Below, in pieces: positions 23,831 through 36,626 of a stretch of DNA of 64,000 nt. The notes beneath the pieces were generated by a model that ran no database searches, was not told the origin of the DNA, and worked only from the letters and a program-made list of their open reading frames with translations. Each line of letters begins with the position of its first letter. Positions within the stretch are counted from its first letter, which is position 1. The translations under genes were made by a program, and so were the position numbers. Location: NCBI GenBank assembly GCA_963277665.1, contig OY728153.1, forward strand, positions 271,224,250-271,288,249. Direction: 5' to 3'. This stretch comes from Viscum album. Taxonomy: Eukaryota; Streptophyta; Magnoliopsida; Santalales; Viscaceae.

Positions 23831-26800
23831 TTGTGATTGAATATGTGGTTTTTGTTTATTAAGGGTATTATTTTAATTTTTATGTGTATTACACACTCTT
23901 CTATGATATTGTGTATCTTATTCTAAGATTTCATGGATCAAAATTATTGACTTATTTATTATAAAAATTTATTTATTCCAAGTCTCATAATTTATTTTCT
24001 ATGTATTACATATGATTGTATTATATTATGACAGGTTACCTTCATGATGTTCTTATATCTATATATTCATCTTATTATCACAAATGATCTTCAATTTATA
24101 TCTCCTCTGATTACAGTTATTGGGTATCTGATATCACCCTTTCTTATATTAACAGTCCTATTGTTATGAAAAATGTTATTATGTAATACATATATAAAAT
24201 TGTTTAATTTGTGGAGATAATATATGGGATATGGTAGACGTCGTGTAAAATGATTTGGTTATATATCAAATGTTAAAAAATATAAAACCCTTGATTTGTA
24301 AGTTTGTTTGAATTCAGAGATGTAATATTAATGTTATGTAACATTCATGTGTGTTATGATTAGATAATTTAATTTCGTAAAAAATATATCGTGTAAAGTA
24401 TGTATTATATCACTATATCTAGGTGGATGGGTTTTCGATATATCCAAATATATTCCTTAATAAAATGTTTCAATGTCTATAATGTGAATTTTTCTCATTG
24501 TGTAATGATGGATAAATTATCCAAAGTATTATTAGTTCCCATTTAATACCACATTACCATTTTCCATTATTCCAATAAAATTATTTTTAATGAGTAATAA
24601 ATTTTTCAAAACAATGGAAAAGAATTTTTAAATTTGTAATTTTTTATCATATTGGACATAGATTTAATCTGAAGGAGAAAAATTTACAATCATTATTGAT
24701 TTTAGATTGGTAGTATTTGTGACATTTTTTATCTCCAAAACATTATTTTTCATTAATTCCCATGATGTCCCATTAAAATATCAATAGATTATATAGTATC
24801 TATTTTTAGAAAACTTTTATAATAAATAAATGGATAATTTATAAGACAGTGAAAAATCTTATTACTTAGGTTTCCACAAAAGAATCTCCTATTTTATAGT
24901 CGTAGCCTGAATCATATTTTACATTCTCATCCATGATCCTATGGTAGTAGATTATTCATTAGCGATATCATGGGTGGATATTCTATCCCACTTTTTTCTA
25001 AAAAAATATCTGATTGTACAGATCTAATATATTCCCCATGAATCATCCCTCATGTGTTTCAACTTCATGGATAACGTTACTCTCTTTAACATTTCTTTCA
25101 TAAACGTGAATAGTTTCAAGAGGTCAAATATTAGTGGTTAATTGTGTATTATTTTAACAAATTTGGTTGATACCTTCCGCATTTATGTAGTTTTCAATGA
25201 CCATTTTATATTTAATTTCTATGTAATTTGATGACACCAATAATATATTCATCCTCTTTGGACGTCAATATCCCATTCTGGAACATTATTTGAGTTTCCA
25301 TTGAATATGTAAATGGGATTAAGATATCATTTATCACCCATTGAACCACATATAGGTTGACATTAGGATTATAAATAAGGGTTCTAATGTATTCAAGGAA
25401 ATCAAAATTTTTTTTTACCGCAACCCAACTTCGTTTTCCATTGTTCATGGGTTAGTAATCTTATCGTAATTATATTCTAGTATATTTCCTAATTTTTTAT
25501 TATTTTTTGTCTTATTTTTCTTTTTTGAGAACTAAAATTAACCTTTATATGGCATTAAATATTCAAATATTTTATCATTGTATTATTATTTACCATACAC
25601 ATTCCATGTGTTGACTCTAATATTTGATTGGAATTAATTTGTGTTACCCTTCACATCTTTTCCTTTTCAACATTTCTACTGAAGAATTAATACTTTTATA
25701 GAATTATACGATGTCGATGGAAATTATTCAATTTGGATGTCTATTTTTTATAAATTTTTTTGAGTGTAATAGAAATATTACATAGTGTTCGGGTAAATCA
25801 CTAAAATATTTCTTAGTTTCCAATAAAACCTAGAAGAATTCTTTTATGGTTCTCTAATATCATACCAGTTTCATTTTTCATATTAGTTAGATGTGGGGAA
25901 TGCTAATTTTAAATTCACTTTAATATAGGCAAAAGGTGATACCAATACCCATAAAATTCGTATTAATAAAACTCAATTTCTTCTTTATAGGTGTGTGGTG
26001 TTGGACCTACAAATGTAGATGGTATGAACTATTAGAAAATGGTTTCTTCTCATAAATATTTTTATTTTTAAGCTTCATGTGCCGATGAAGTCCTATAAAT
26101 CCATCCTTATTTGGGTCATTTTGTTATATCCAAAAATTATAGACATTTATAAAAAACAAGTAAAACCCTAAATGTTAGAATATATCATTTTCTCAAGATA
26201 TAATATGGGATTTCCCAAAAATATAGCTTGATGAAATTTTATTGTCTATATTTTTTCATGGTTCATATTGGAATATTTTGTAATTCATTGATACATTTAT
26301 TATTATCATAATAATGTTAGAGATTTTGTTTCCCTTATCTATAAATCACTCCCCAAGCATACTCAAACAGACACAGTGCAAACATCTAGGCCATAGAGAC
26401 TAGGTTGCACTCATGGGGTTATGTTGTGACCTAATATTTGTACCATTCTTCTAATTTGTGTAATTATATCCAAATAAAAAAACATAATAATGTTTTAATG
26501 AACAAATGTAAAATAATATATATATAACCTTTATAAATTTTCAGATCTAACATAGCTTATAATACATTACTTTGAGAATATAGTTTGGCCAATATAACCC
26601 TGTTTGTTTTCTAGATAGTATCATATAAATAAAAAGAATCCATGTTCTATCATGTTGATTATGAATCCATTAAAAAATTCCTTTTTCACTAACTTATTAC
26701 GCATACATGGCAATCAATATTGTGTTAGGTAACACCATATATTGTATTACTACAAGCGTTCTATTGTAAGGCTAATGAAAAATGACTTTAATAAAAAATA

Positions 26801-29800
26801 TATCATAGGGTTTCATGAAACAAATGCATACTTGTAATGATGTAACTTGTATTATAATAAACTATTTTTGTGGAATTTAAATATTTTTTAATTTGAGGCT
26901 ACATTACCATAAATAAATAAGGTCACATCACATCTAAAGGCTACAATTTTACCAATAAAATATACCTATATTCCTATAGATATTTATGTAGGTAAATATA
27001 ATTTAGGATACTAGTATAATAACTATTATCATTCCAACATAACTGATGGGATGTAAATTGTTACAATATCCCCAGGAAAATTCCATGAGAGAAAAAAAAT
27101 ATAGTCTAATAACGATATTTAATTATTATAATTATCTTTTTTTTAAAAGAAATTATTTGATCAATGATATACCATATATTATCTTGAAATTTTTTTTCAC
27201 CTAAAAAATGGAGAATATGTTTAAATTTTAAATTTTAAATATTTAAAGGGAAGATAAAAAATTAGAATTCTTGATTGATTGAGGATCTATAAGGAAGACA
27301 TAAAAAAAATATAATAAATTAGAACACCTTCAAATAATTCATTCTAACTAATTTATGTAAGGTAATAAAACATAGATATATGGAATCCTAATTGATGAAA
27401 AATAGAATCCTATAACATGGGAAATTATAGTTGAGAAAAATAGTGGGAATTCATATTTTTGTTCCATTTGTAATTATCTAATTAGTTTCAACCAGTGAGG
27501 AATTATTATGGATGTAAAGAAGATCTAGAAAATAATGATCTATTTCCATAGGATTTATATTGGCATATCATGTTTATTAGTTCATAGTAAGAGATCCCAA
27601 AAAGAGAATTAAGAGCTGGGATATCCAACCATCGGGAGATGTAATACCAAAATATAACTATTAGTGATGAATTTATTCACTATTTATAATTTTGTTGAAT
27701 TATAATGGTAAGAGTTTACTAACATAACTATATGGTTTAGAATAATCATAAGTGTGGAATAATTAAATTAATGGATGAATCTATTCATTATATATTTTTC
27801 TTATATTATTAAAAAAATGCTATATATATCACCATGTAGTTAATCTAAGGGGTATAGGTGATAGCATGACAGTGTAAGGCTAACCTATACACCTAAAAAT
27901 GTAATTTCTTATTTAATGAATGAAAACATACTAAGTGGATATGTAAAAAACAAATTATATAATAAAATAACTAACTATTTTGAGTAGAATAAGAATAGGA
28001 AAACATATGGTACCCTATAGTTAAGATAAGGAGATGAAGAGTCACTTGATAGGAAACATTGAATTAGGAGTGGTACTTTTTGTTATGAATGTATGAAATC
28101 AACGTATTAGTTAATAATTAATGAACATAATCCAAACAAAACACTATGATTTATTTTATTTGATTAAACTAGCATTAATTCATCATGTGTCTATATCAAC
28201 CTTAATCTATTCTAGACCATATTTTTGGTTATTTATATAACATAATTAAATGAAAAATATATATATTATTAAATTCATTTCTTACTATAATTGAAATCTA
28301 ATCATTAATTTATTTTCTTCTCGATTTTTTTAAAGACCTATTGAAAGTCATAGTAATGTTCTACATAACTCTTTCTACCTGGAAGGGTGATTACATTTTT
28401 TAATTTCTTTGATATTCGAATATGAATCATTTTTTGGAATTGTTGTAGAGGATGTAGGTTATAATTGTCATATAACTATTCATAATTTATATATATAAAC
28501 AATCTTTATTAATCTTTTTCATAGAATAAAAATATTAATTTATTTATCATCATTATACACATCAAGATTCAACTATTTCTATTACAGGTTCATGCACACT
28601 AGGGGATGCAGAAATATTGATACATTACCTTTTATTATTAAAATTGAGATGTTTTTAAACATAATATGAGCTAGAATAATAGAATACATTAATGTTGCAA
28701 GCTAAATCATGGGGAAATATGATTTATAGGAACAATAGTTCCCTAATGAAATTTTGAAAAATGAAAAATACCACCAAGACTGAGAGAACATCAAGAACAA
28801 AAAATCATCAATAACATTTCCATCATTAAACAAACTCTAAATATAATAAACTTCAAGTTCAAGTTCAAGGAAAATTATATATAGTAATTTCTTATTTTTA
28901 ATGAAATAAAAAATATAGATCCACTACCCTTTATAAAGCACTTATTAACTACAATCTAGTATTTCACACTCAAAAAAATATCTGTTCATGAGATAATTAT
29001 TGGATTTTAACCATACATCTTGAACATGAAAAGAAGGACATGTTTTCTATAATTAGAAGAAAACTTATTCAATACATTGAATGACATACAATATATTCTC
29101 TAGGAATTCATATTCAAAACAAGGAATATAGAATACATAACAATTATAATTGTATTTTTCTAAATAGATAATGAATAATTATTTTAAATGTGGGGAATAT
29201 TGTAAAACCACATAAAAAATTTCATAACCAATAGTTTCTATGTACCTTATTCATTCAATTTCTCTATGACGGTCTAATTGGTAAGGGGAAGATGTGAGTT
29301 ATCTTAATAGTATGAGGTCACTATAGTCAAATGTTATTAGATGAGGTTAAGGATCTATAATAATCATTACTTTTAATTGTCAAAAAAATATATTATACTA
29401 AAAGTAAGCATTTTAAATGAACTGATAGTAAAATACGACATAGATTCTTGAGTTATCCTTAATCAATGTGAACTAAAAATTATTTAATAAAGGAACTAAA
29501 AAGATAAGGAGATGTGAAATTACTATGAAATATTTTTCTAAAATTCTATATATGGAATTTACTTTGATTTTATAGAAAAATAATCTTCACCTAGTCAAAT
29601 GGGAGTTGTAAGGTACATGCGGAATTGTGGGAGATAAAAATTGAGAGATATATCATTTTTTGACATATTAGAAATATGGATAGAAGAACAGTTTAGTTAT
29701 AATAGAGAAAGGGAATGGAAACGTTAAATATGTAGGCAAAAATATTTTTTATGAAATTCGAGAAATTATTATCAATGAATAAATAACCGTATAGTTTATC

Positions 29801-32800
29801 GAATCACGGATTCAATGTCGAAGATTGTTGATTTAGGTAATCTGAGCTTTGTGGTAGAGCTTAATGATATTAAGGGAAAATAATTGAAGATATAAAATTA
29901 TGTGATCAGAAAAATGTTATCATTTTTAGGATTAACTACCTTATATAGGGGATAAAGTCCAGTATCCCCAACATAGAGTTAAATATAATTTAGAAAATCT
30001 ATTAGATATTATAAAAAAATTATGTAGAGCATAAAAAAATACAATATAGGGATTCATGGACATTATCACAAAATAAGAAAACATAAAATTGAATGACAGA
30101 GAACATTCATTACATCATAATTTTAATGTTGAGATTGAGAAGGGATAATATTATCAATATTAGAACTATGAAAATTAAAATAAAATGGAATAAGAAATAA
30201 TGTATTTAGTTGAGAAAAATAATAAAAAAAGGAAATAGCTAATGGAAGAGTAATGTTTATGCTTGCTGATAGTGATTTCTAATATAATTCATCACAAATA
30301 CCATTTATTAAGAATATATTACTTCTTTAGTGGCTTAGGGATAAGTATTTCTATAGTTTTATCAAAATGATTCATAAAATTTTAGTAAAAACTCCATTTT
30401 TTTAAAATCCTTGAAATATTTCCTCTTCTAATATGTTTTCAGGAATATCATTTAAAAATGAAATGCCTTGTTCATTTTTTGATAAAACAACTCACTGAAG
30501 AGTGTAATATATTTATCTAGATACCATACCTCAAGAAATCAAGGTCACGAGGATATTTTTGATTTCTTATATGTTCGAAGGAATAATTTAATTTTTCAAT
30601 GTTTTAGATTTTAGAGAAATCGTTAATTTTATTCCAGTAGTAGTAAAAAATGTATATTGTAGAGGTAGATAAAAGACCCATTGCATTGTAACTGGATAAT
30701 AAATAAATCACATACCAATATAGTGTGATTGATGACATATTATTTAGAGTTATAATATTTAATTTTTTAAATGAGATCCTAGTGTTTGATATATAATGTT
30801 ATAAATATGAAAATGATAGCTTAGGAAGACATTTATTCTCCATTGGGGATTCCATAATTGATGAATTAGAAGATAAGATCACGTTCCATGTTGATATAAA
30901 TATTGAGGTAATGAATAAAATAAATTTTTGGAAGAATATATATATCTTAGATGAATTTTTTCAGTTAATATCATTCATTATGAAGTGAAGAATACTGTAC
31001 AAGATTAATATGGTATTGAAAATGAATATTTATACGAGTTCATTTCCAATGGTGTTGATCAAACCATTGATATGGAAATTTTTATGGGATATAAAGGAAG
31101 AAGATATAATGATGATATATCATGATATATTATGAAATTTCAAGTTATTGTTTGAATTGATTTTGAACTATCTATAAAAAACGATCATTGAAGATATCGT
31201 TCATCAATATCTTATTAATATTGTATATATCTTAATGAATGAAATATAAGAGTCTGTTAGATTTCCTCCCTTTGGGTTTTTTATCCTTTGTTCTCAAACA
31301 TTCAGCTTGATTAAATATTTTTGAAATTAAATTATATCTCATATGGGCTATTGTTTATGTTAATAAAATTAATATTTAAACAGACTGGAGTCTAAAACTT
31401 CAAATATGAAAATTTTGAGATTGAAGATAGTTTGAAACAGGGAGTAAAAAATAATATTTTAAATAAGTACTCAAAGAATGTATGGATCCACTAAATGTTC
31501 ATAATATTATATGTATAAAATTAATATCTAATTTTTTTTGATAAAATAACTCTATGGAAACATCAAAATTTTATTAAATAACGTAATAAAAACACAACTT
31601 AGGTTCCATTTCTCTGATAAAAGTGACTCATAATCCTTAAGGCCTCCAATAAAATTATGATAAGTGAAATAACTAATCCAAATTATATGACCATTTCAAT
31701 GATGTTTATATGAAAAATATTCAATTTAATTAATTGTTTTTTCAATTACTTAGAATTGTGTTGAATGAATGAATTCAAGAAAGAAGATAAACTCTTTCCT
31801 TCAAAAAATATTTCTATAAAAATAACAATAAAATAAAATAAAATGTTTAAAATATCATAAGGGTTTATAAAGTGATTAAACAACTATATCAAATTTTTAT
31901 TTTTGGTGGGAATTGGTAACACAAAAGATGTCATCCTTATACTTACTCATAGTATCCCGAGAATAGTCCAACACCTCTACACACCACATAATCTATAATT
32001 TTTCGTTTATTATGATTTAAAAACTTTAATGGATTAGTTTTTCAACTAAATTCTTAGAAAAATTATTTTAATTTCTTTTTCCCCCTTTAAATTTGTTCAA
32101 AAAGCTTCATTTGGATGAAAAATATTCTCTTTCATCGACTTAATGTGTAGTAGAAATGATTTTTATAACCACACAGATGATCAATTAATATAAATGTTTG
32201 TTACAATTTTATTTATCCATTATATAATCCTACAATAATCACATCATCATCAACTAATACAATCTAATCCATATTCCCTAGGTATGCAATAGACTAAAAT
32301 CTAGTAATGTGAAGTTTATTTTCACTAATTATTGAACATTTCACAAATTAAATCATATTATGAGAATATTTTAATTCAAGATGATAAATATCAAAAATAA
32401 TGATAAATATCATAAGTGTTCCCAAAACATTATATGGTGGTGAATTTTTTTATAGAATAGACAAAAAACTAATTATAGATTGACATTTTTCAAATTTAAT
32501 ATTCTTATGAAAAAGGAATATACAATGAGGTTGAATGAAATGAAATACTATCCAAATTGAAAATATCACACAAATTCCTGTTTTGTTTTCAAAATACTTT
32601 ATTTAATGCTCATAAAATGAATTTTAATTAATTTACTTAATTTCTATAAAAACAAGTTTGATCCAAGAAATCCTAATTGGATTTGAAACACTTAAAAACA
32701 ATTAACTATGACATATTCATTGAAATTCCATAAATATTCTTGAGAAATTATTTGGTTGAATATTATCTCAATATAATTTTTTTCAGATGTATTAATTGAA

Positions 32801-33049
32801 GAATAAATGAAAATCTAAAAAAATATAAACTATATCAGACCACTAATTATAAAATTAAAGGAACCACGTTAAAATATAAAATATAATTATTTCATCGAAG
32901 TAAAAAAATGTATCAATAAATTATAGAAACATGATTTAATTTAAGAAGAAATTATTTTTAGGATCTTTGAGATGTCAAAATTTTCTTTTTCATTAGAAAT
33001 ATTAGACATCAGAGTAATTAGTTAATTGAGATGAATTCACAAAATTCTC

Positions 33050-33960
33050 ATTTATGTTAGGTGGATCATAAAATGGTGTTTCAAAGAAATATTAATTCAA
33101 ATATGATCGAAGTGGTCATGGAATTAATAATTAAATTTAATTATGATGGGGTAATTTATCCCATCTCAGATAGTGAATGGGAATTCTCTACTCATGGGGA
33201 ACTAAAAAATTGTTGTCTCTATATTATCAAGAATGAGAGGGGGAAAATTTTTCAATGATGATTGTAACATATTGCACAGTACATATTGAATATTAAATAT
33301 TCAAAAGAGGTAAAGGAAATATAATCTACCTCTTTAAATTCATTGATCAATTATTCAAATATGTAATAAGACATTCTATTTTACTCTTTATCATGTTAAT
33401 CGGGTTAAAACCAAGTGTTTACGGATCCTATATATCTAGAAAGGAAAAATTCTTGATATTTATATAGAGCAGTTTCCTACATGAGAATTCCTTTCAGATG
33501 ATATGTAGTACTATATAAATTTTCTATATCTATGAATGTAATAGTCTCAAATGTGGAAGTTAATATTATATACATATTTTCTAATGACTTTCTGATCATT
33601 GGGATTAAACTTGAAAATTTATCTTATCACAATTTTAGATCTGGTGTGAAGAACCAAACATAGTTCTCCATAAAAAAAATATCTAATTTTTTGTAATACA
33701 AGGAATTATGATAGTGAATATTGTTCCAAATGATGTAATTGAAGTAAAAATTTATAAAATTGTTGTGATTTCATCACTACCATTTCCATCTTTAGTAATA
33801 TTGATAAAATATTTCTTTTTACTTACTGCATTTTATAGGAGGTTTATAATGTAATTTTAAAATATTTCTAAGAAAATGTTCTCATTATTGACAAAGGAAT
33901 ATAAATTTAATCATGAAATGTAATTCCATAAATAATTTAACATACTAATAAATGAGATCA
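33050..33960 (+). pseudogene. Element D reverse transcriptase
   Basis: The open frame 33061-33258 gives QRNINSNMIEVVMELIIKF, then DGVIYPISDSEW and IIKNERGKIF; Athila RT has QRRLNPxMKEVVxKEIxKLLDAGIIYPISDSxW...VVKNExxE here. Later frames give FIDQLF near 33345, MRIPFR near 33482 (usual RRMPFGL), NVEVNIIYIFSNDFLIIG near 33550-33605 at the place of the FMDDFSVFG catalytic box (first Asp now Asn), and LTAFYRRFI near 33820-33850 for GHAGFYRRFI. About 900 bases with the domain's full motif order, but with stops and shifts throughout. Confidence 0.75.
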
Positions 33961-33974
33961 CATCATTACCTATC

Positions 33975-34275
33975 ATCACAATACCTTACAGTTTTTTTTA
34001 TTATAATTCATTGTGATTCTAGGGAGTATAATATTATATATAATCCTGGGTAGAAGAAGGGAAATAATTTTTTAATTTACTATATATGTGAGATTTTAAA
34101 TAGATTATAAATCAAAACAACAATAGCTAAAAAATAGATCCTAAAAATTATCAATATGATACATAAATTTAGAACATTTCTCAATGGAATCATGTTGAAT
34201 CTGGGTATGTACCACTAATATTTAAATACCCTTTTCACTAGAAAGAGGAATAACTAATAATTTTTAGATTGGCAA
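33975..34275 (+). pseudogene. Element D RNase H
   Basis: The same strand continues with IIHCDSREYN near 34005-34035 (family: ELMCDASDYAVGAVLG) and then a stretch aligning in order with YYASRTLNDAQLNYTTTEKELLAVVFAL (IYYICEILNRL, then KTTIAKK...KIINMIHKFRTFLNG). The second Asp motif is not convincing. Identification depends on its place after the RT. Confidence 0.55.
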
Positions 34276-34559
34276 TACTTTTAATTAATTTGATCCATAA
34301 ATAATATTTTAAAAGGGTTTATAGAATCATTTTTCTGACCATTTATCTATATTGGAGGACATAGATGTGTATTATATTCATTCAATCATGGGGGAAATCA
34401 ATTCGAAATTTTTTTTAAATAAAAAACCAATATATTACCTGTTCATCTACAATTAATAATTACATTTTCATTAATAACATTCCAATGGTAATATGTTTTA
34501 ATGAGAGAAAATGTTTTGAGGTAGATTTGAAATATGACAGGTGGGGTGATCTAAACCTC

Positions 34560-35550
34560 CACAAGTAAGGGGGGATAGACTTATTAAGAATTGTTTTTTA
34601 GTAGGGGAATTATTTTAAATTATAAATTATTTCATTAAACATACATTTAATATAAATTATTATAAATTTATGTTAACTTGTAATGACCTATAAAATTATT
34701 TCTACTAACCAACATGTTTCACAGATTCTAGGTAATTTTAGAATAATAGTGATAATATCCAAATAATTTTATTTTTTGAAAAAAGAAATTAATTACATAC
34801 ACTATAATTAAAAAACATGATATATTTGATGTCTACGGGGTATAATTTATATTATCATTCATTATAAAACATGGGAGTGCATACATTATTGAGGTAGTTA
34901 ATTATATCTAAATTGTGGTGAATCTATTTTACTAGATGAAAATTATGGATCCTATCTTCATATATATTTTTGGGGAAAAATATTCTATATATAAGGGGTT
35001 AATAAGTCCATTATTAGTTATAATGGTGTGATATTTTAGAATAACAATTTTAGTGGGAAATTATTATTTCATTATAAATATTAGAAATACCATGGATCTA
35101 TAAATTAAGGGAAATATGAAATGATAAAAATGGATTGTAAATGTACTTTTTTGAAAAATAGAGTGAATAATTCAAGGAATTATTGGATATAAATGTCATA
35201 AGATGATTAATAAGCATAAAAAACTACTTATAAAATTACCATTGGCATATCACCTTATATACAGGTTTTGGGGAAAATTTTATTTTTTCCATTGAAAGAT
35301 TTTATAAGGGATGTATTTATGTGAATGTCATGAATATGGAATATACGTGTAATACAAGAAAGATAAGTTTTTGTTAAAAATTAATAGAATAAATTAAAGG
35401 GAATTATAATACCAATTTTCATAAGAGAATCTTATGTTGTAACCTGATAGAACGATAAAGAAAAAAAGAATTCAAGGATGTGAAACCGTCTCATTTCTTC
35501 AATTCATGATTATAAAAATGTCTAGGGAATTATAATTCTCTGTGTTCTAG
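34560..35550 (+). pseudogene. Element D integrase
   Basis: The catalytic-core end is clear: SIISYNGVIF near 34990-35030 for AIISDGGTHF, FSGKLLFHYKY for FEALLAKYGV, then NRVNNSRNYW near 35155-35190, AxKTTYKITIGISPYIQVLGK near 35215-35275 and FPLKDF near 35290. These correspond one after another to the Athila integrase segments ending in VYGKACHLPVELEH. Weak traces of the C-terminal KTKAFHDK...SRLxLF part run to about 35550. The zinc-binding domain before 34900 could not be read. Confidence 0.7.
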
Positions 35551-36626
35551 ATAATTTGTTTTCCAAGAAGTGAATATTAATAGAGATATGAAATATTAAA
35601 GTGGTAAAAACTCAATTTATTAAGAAAGGATAAAAACATAAGGTACAATTTTATGAGGAGAATGTAGGTAAATACACAACATTGTAGATTATAGATTAAT
35701 GTTTTTAAAGAGTTAGGATGATGACTATAAACCAATTGATAGTGGGTGTAATCCCAATATAAGATATTTAGAATGTTGTTAATCTGAAAATAATCATTTA
35801 ACCAACTGAGTATGTTTCCTACATTTATGAAGACACATAGAAGATAGATAGCTTGGAGAATAAGGGAATTAGAGAATAATATTTGATGAGTTGACAATGA
35901 GAGTATCCATTTAGCCCAATATTTTAAATTAAGATTATTATAACCTTAGATATAAATACTCCCATACCATTAAAAATTATTTTTGACTAATAATCATGGT
36001 TTCAGGTTAGCTAGGTGTATGTACTAAATGTAAAAATATAATAATGTTATATATGACTTCTCTTGGAGACAGTTCAATAGAAATCACATGATCTCTTTTT
36101 ATGAAGTTGGTTATTGAACATTAAAAAACCTTTTTAAGATCATTTTCTAACATGTTTATCCTATAATTGTGAACATGAATTTTTGTGATTTTTCCTCATT
36201 AAGATAATAATATTTTAAGGATCTGACTTCTATAATGATCAACTACGACATTTGAAATAGAGTCATATAGGAAGTTAGGAAACCACTTTATGTTTCTATA
36301 ATGATTGGGAAAAAGGTGGGTGGTTTGAAAATGAATCAATTAATAATTGTATAATTCAAATATGATTTTTCCCATATTTTTTTTAATTCCAATGTTATCA
36401 GTAATAAGCTATGGTGATTCCTTTTATAAGGGATATTTTAGATTCAGATTAGTGGTAAACAAAAAATAATTTAAAAGTATGACAATTGAATTCAAAAAAA
36501 CAATATTGTATATACCTAGTATCAAATAAAATAGATAATGATGGAAATATTTAACATAAATGATCAAGGGGAAAAGAACTTATAATATTTATATTTATGT
36601 AAAATTATGGAAATGAGAAAAAAACA
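35551..36626. other. Unassigned AT-rich sequence
   Basis: Follows the element D integrase. A minus-strand frame of 106 codons at 35577-35897 has a hydrophobic, low-complexity composition and no known motif; I read it as accidental. In an Athila element this position would hold the envelope-like region, but nothing supports that here. Confidence 0.5.

Larger units (their letters stand above)
20653..33050. other. AT-rich tract without recognisable genes
   Basis: Over 12 kb of very AT-rich DNA. Reading both strands I found no protein motif I could name, no tRNA and no LTR pair. Open frames here are short and look accidental (for instance the minus-strand 78 codons at 25212-25448). A patch at about 26325-26430 is less AT-rich (CAGACACAGTGCAAACATCT, CATAGAGACTAGG) and may be the remains of an LTR or leader. 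The Athila-type pol at 33050 implies its gag and protease once lay in 28-33 kb, but I could not align them. Local duplications are listed separately. Confidence 0.6.
33050..35550 (+). mobile_element. pol: Athila-type Ty3/gypsy pol relic (element D)
   Basis: Reverse transcriptase, RNase H and integrase in the Ty3/gypsy order at the expected spacing, all very decayed. The diagnostic strings are GVIYPISDSEW at the RT start and, at the integrase end, VNNSRNYW followed by AxKTTYKITIGISPY, matching the VNASRKDW...AYRTAYKTPIGMSPY segment of Athila elements. Apart from one open frame at 33061-33258, nothing would be found by ORF length. No LTR pair, gag or envelope-like ORF could be assigned. The Tat-like LTR at 18.5-20.6 kb is of another lineage by its motifs, so I do not join the two. 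Confidence 0.75.

Noticed and set aside
25212..25448. Minus-strand open frame of 78 codons
   Set aside because: No recognisable motif and no neighbouring coding signal in a very AT-rich tract; taken as chance.
18540..35550. One element made of the Tat-like LTR (18.5-20.6 kb) and the pol at 33-35.5 kb
   Set aside because: The LTR motifs point to Tat and the pol to Athila, the distance is large, and no second LTR was found, so they are left separate.
35577..35897. Minus-strand open frame of 106 codons, hydrophobic
   Set aside because: Low-complexity composition expected from AT-rich DNA; it is antisense to and just beyond the Athila-type pol and has no domain pattern. Not called as an envelope-like or membrane protein.
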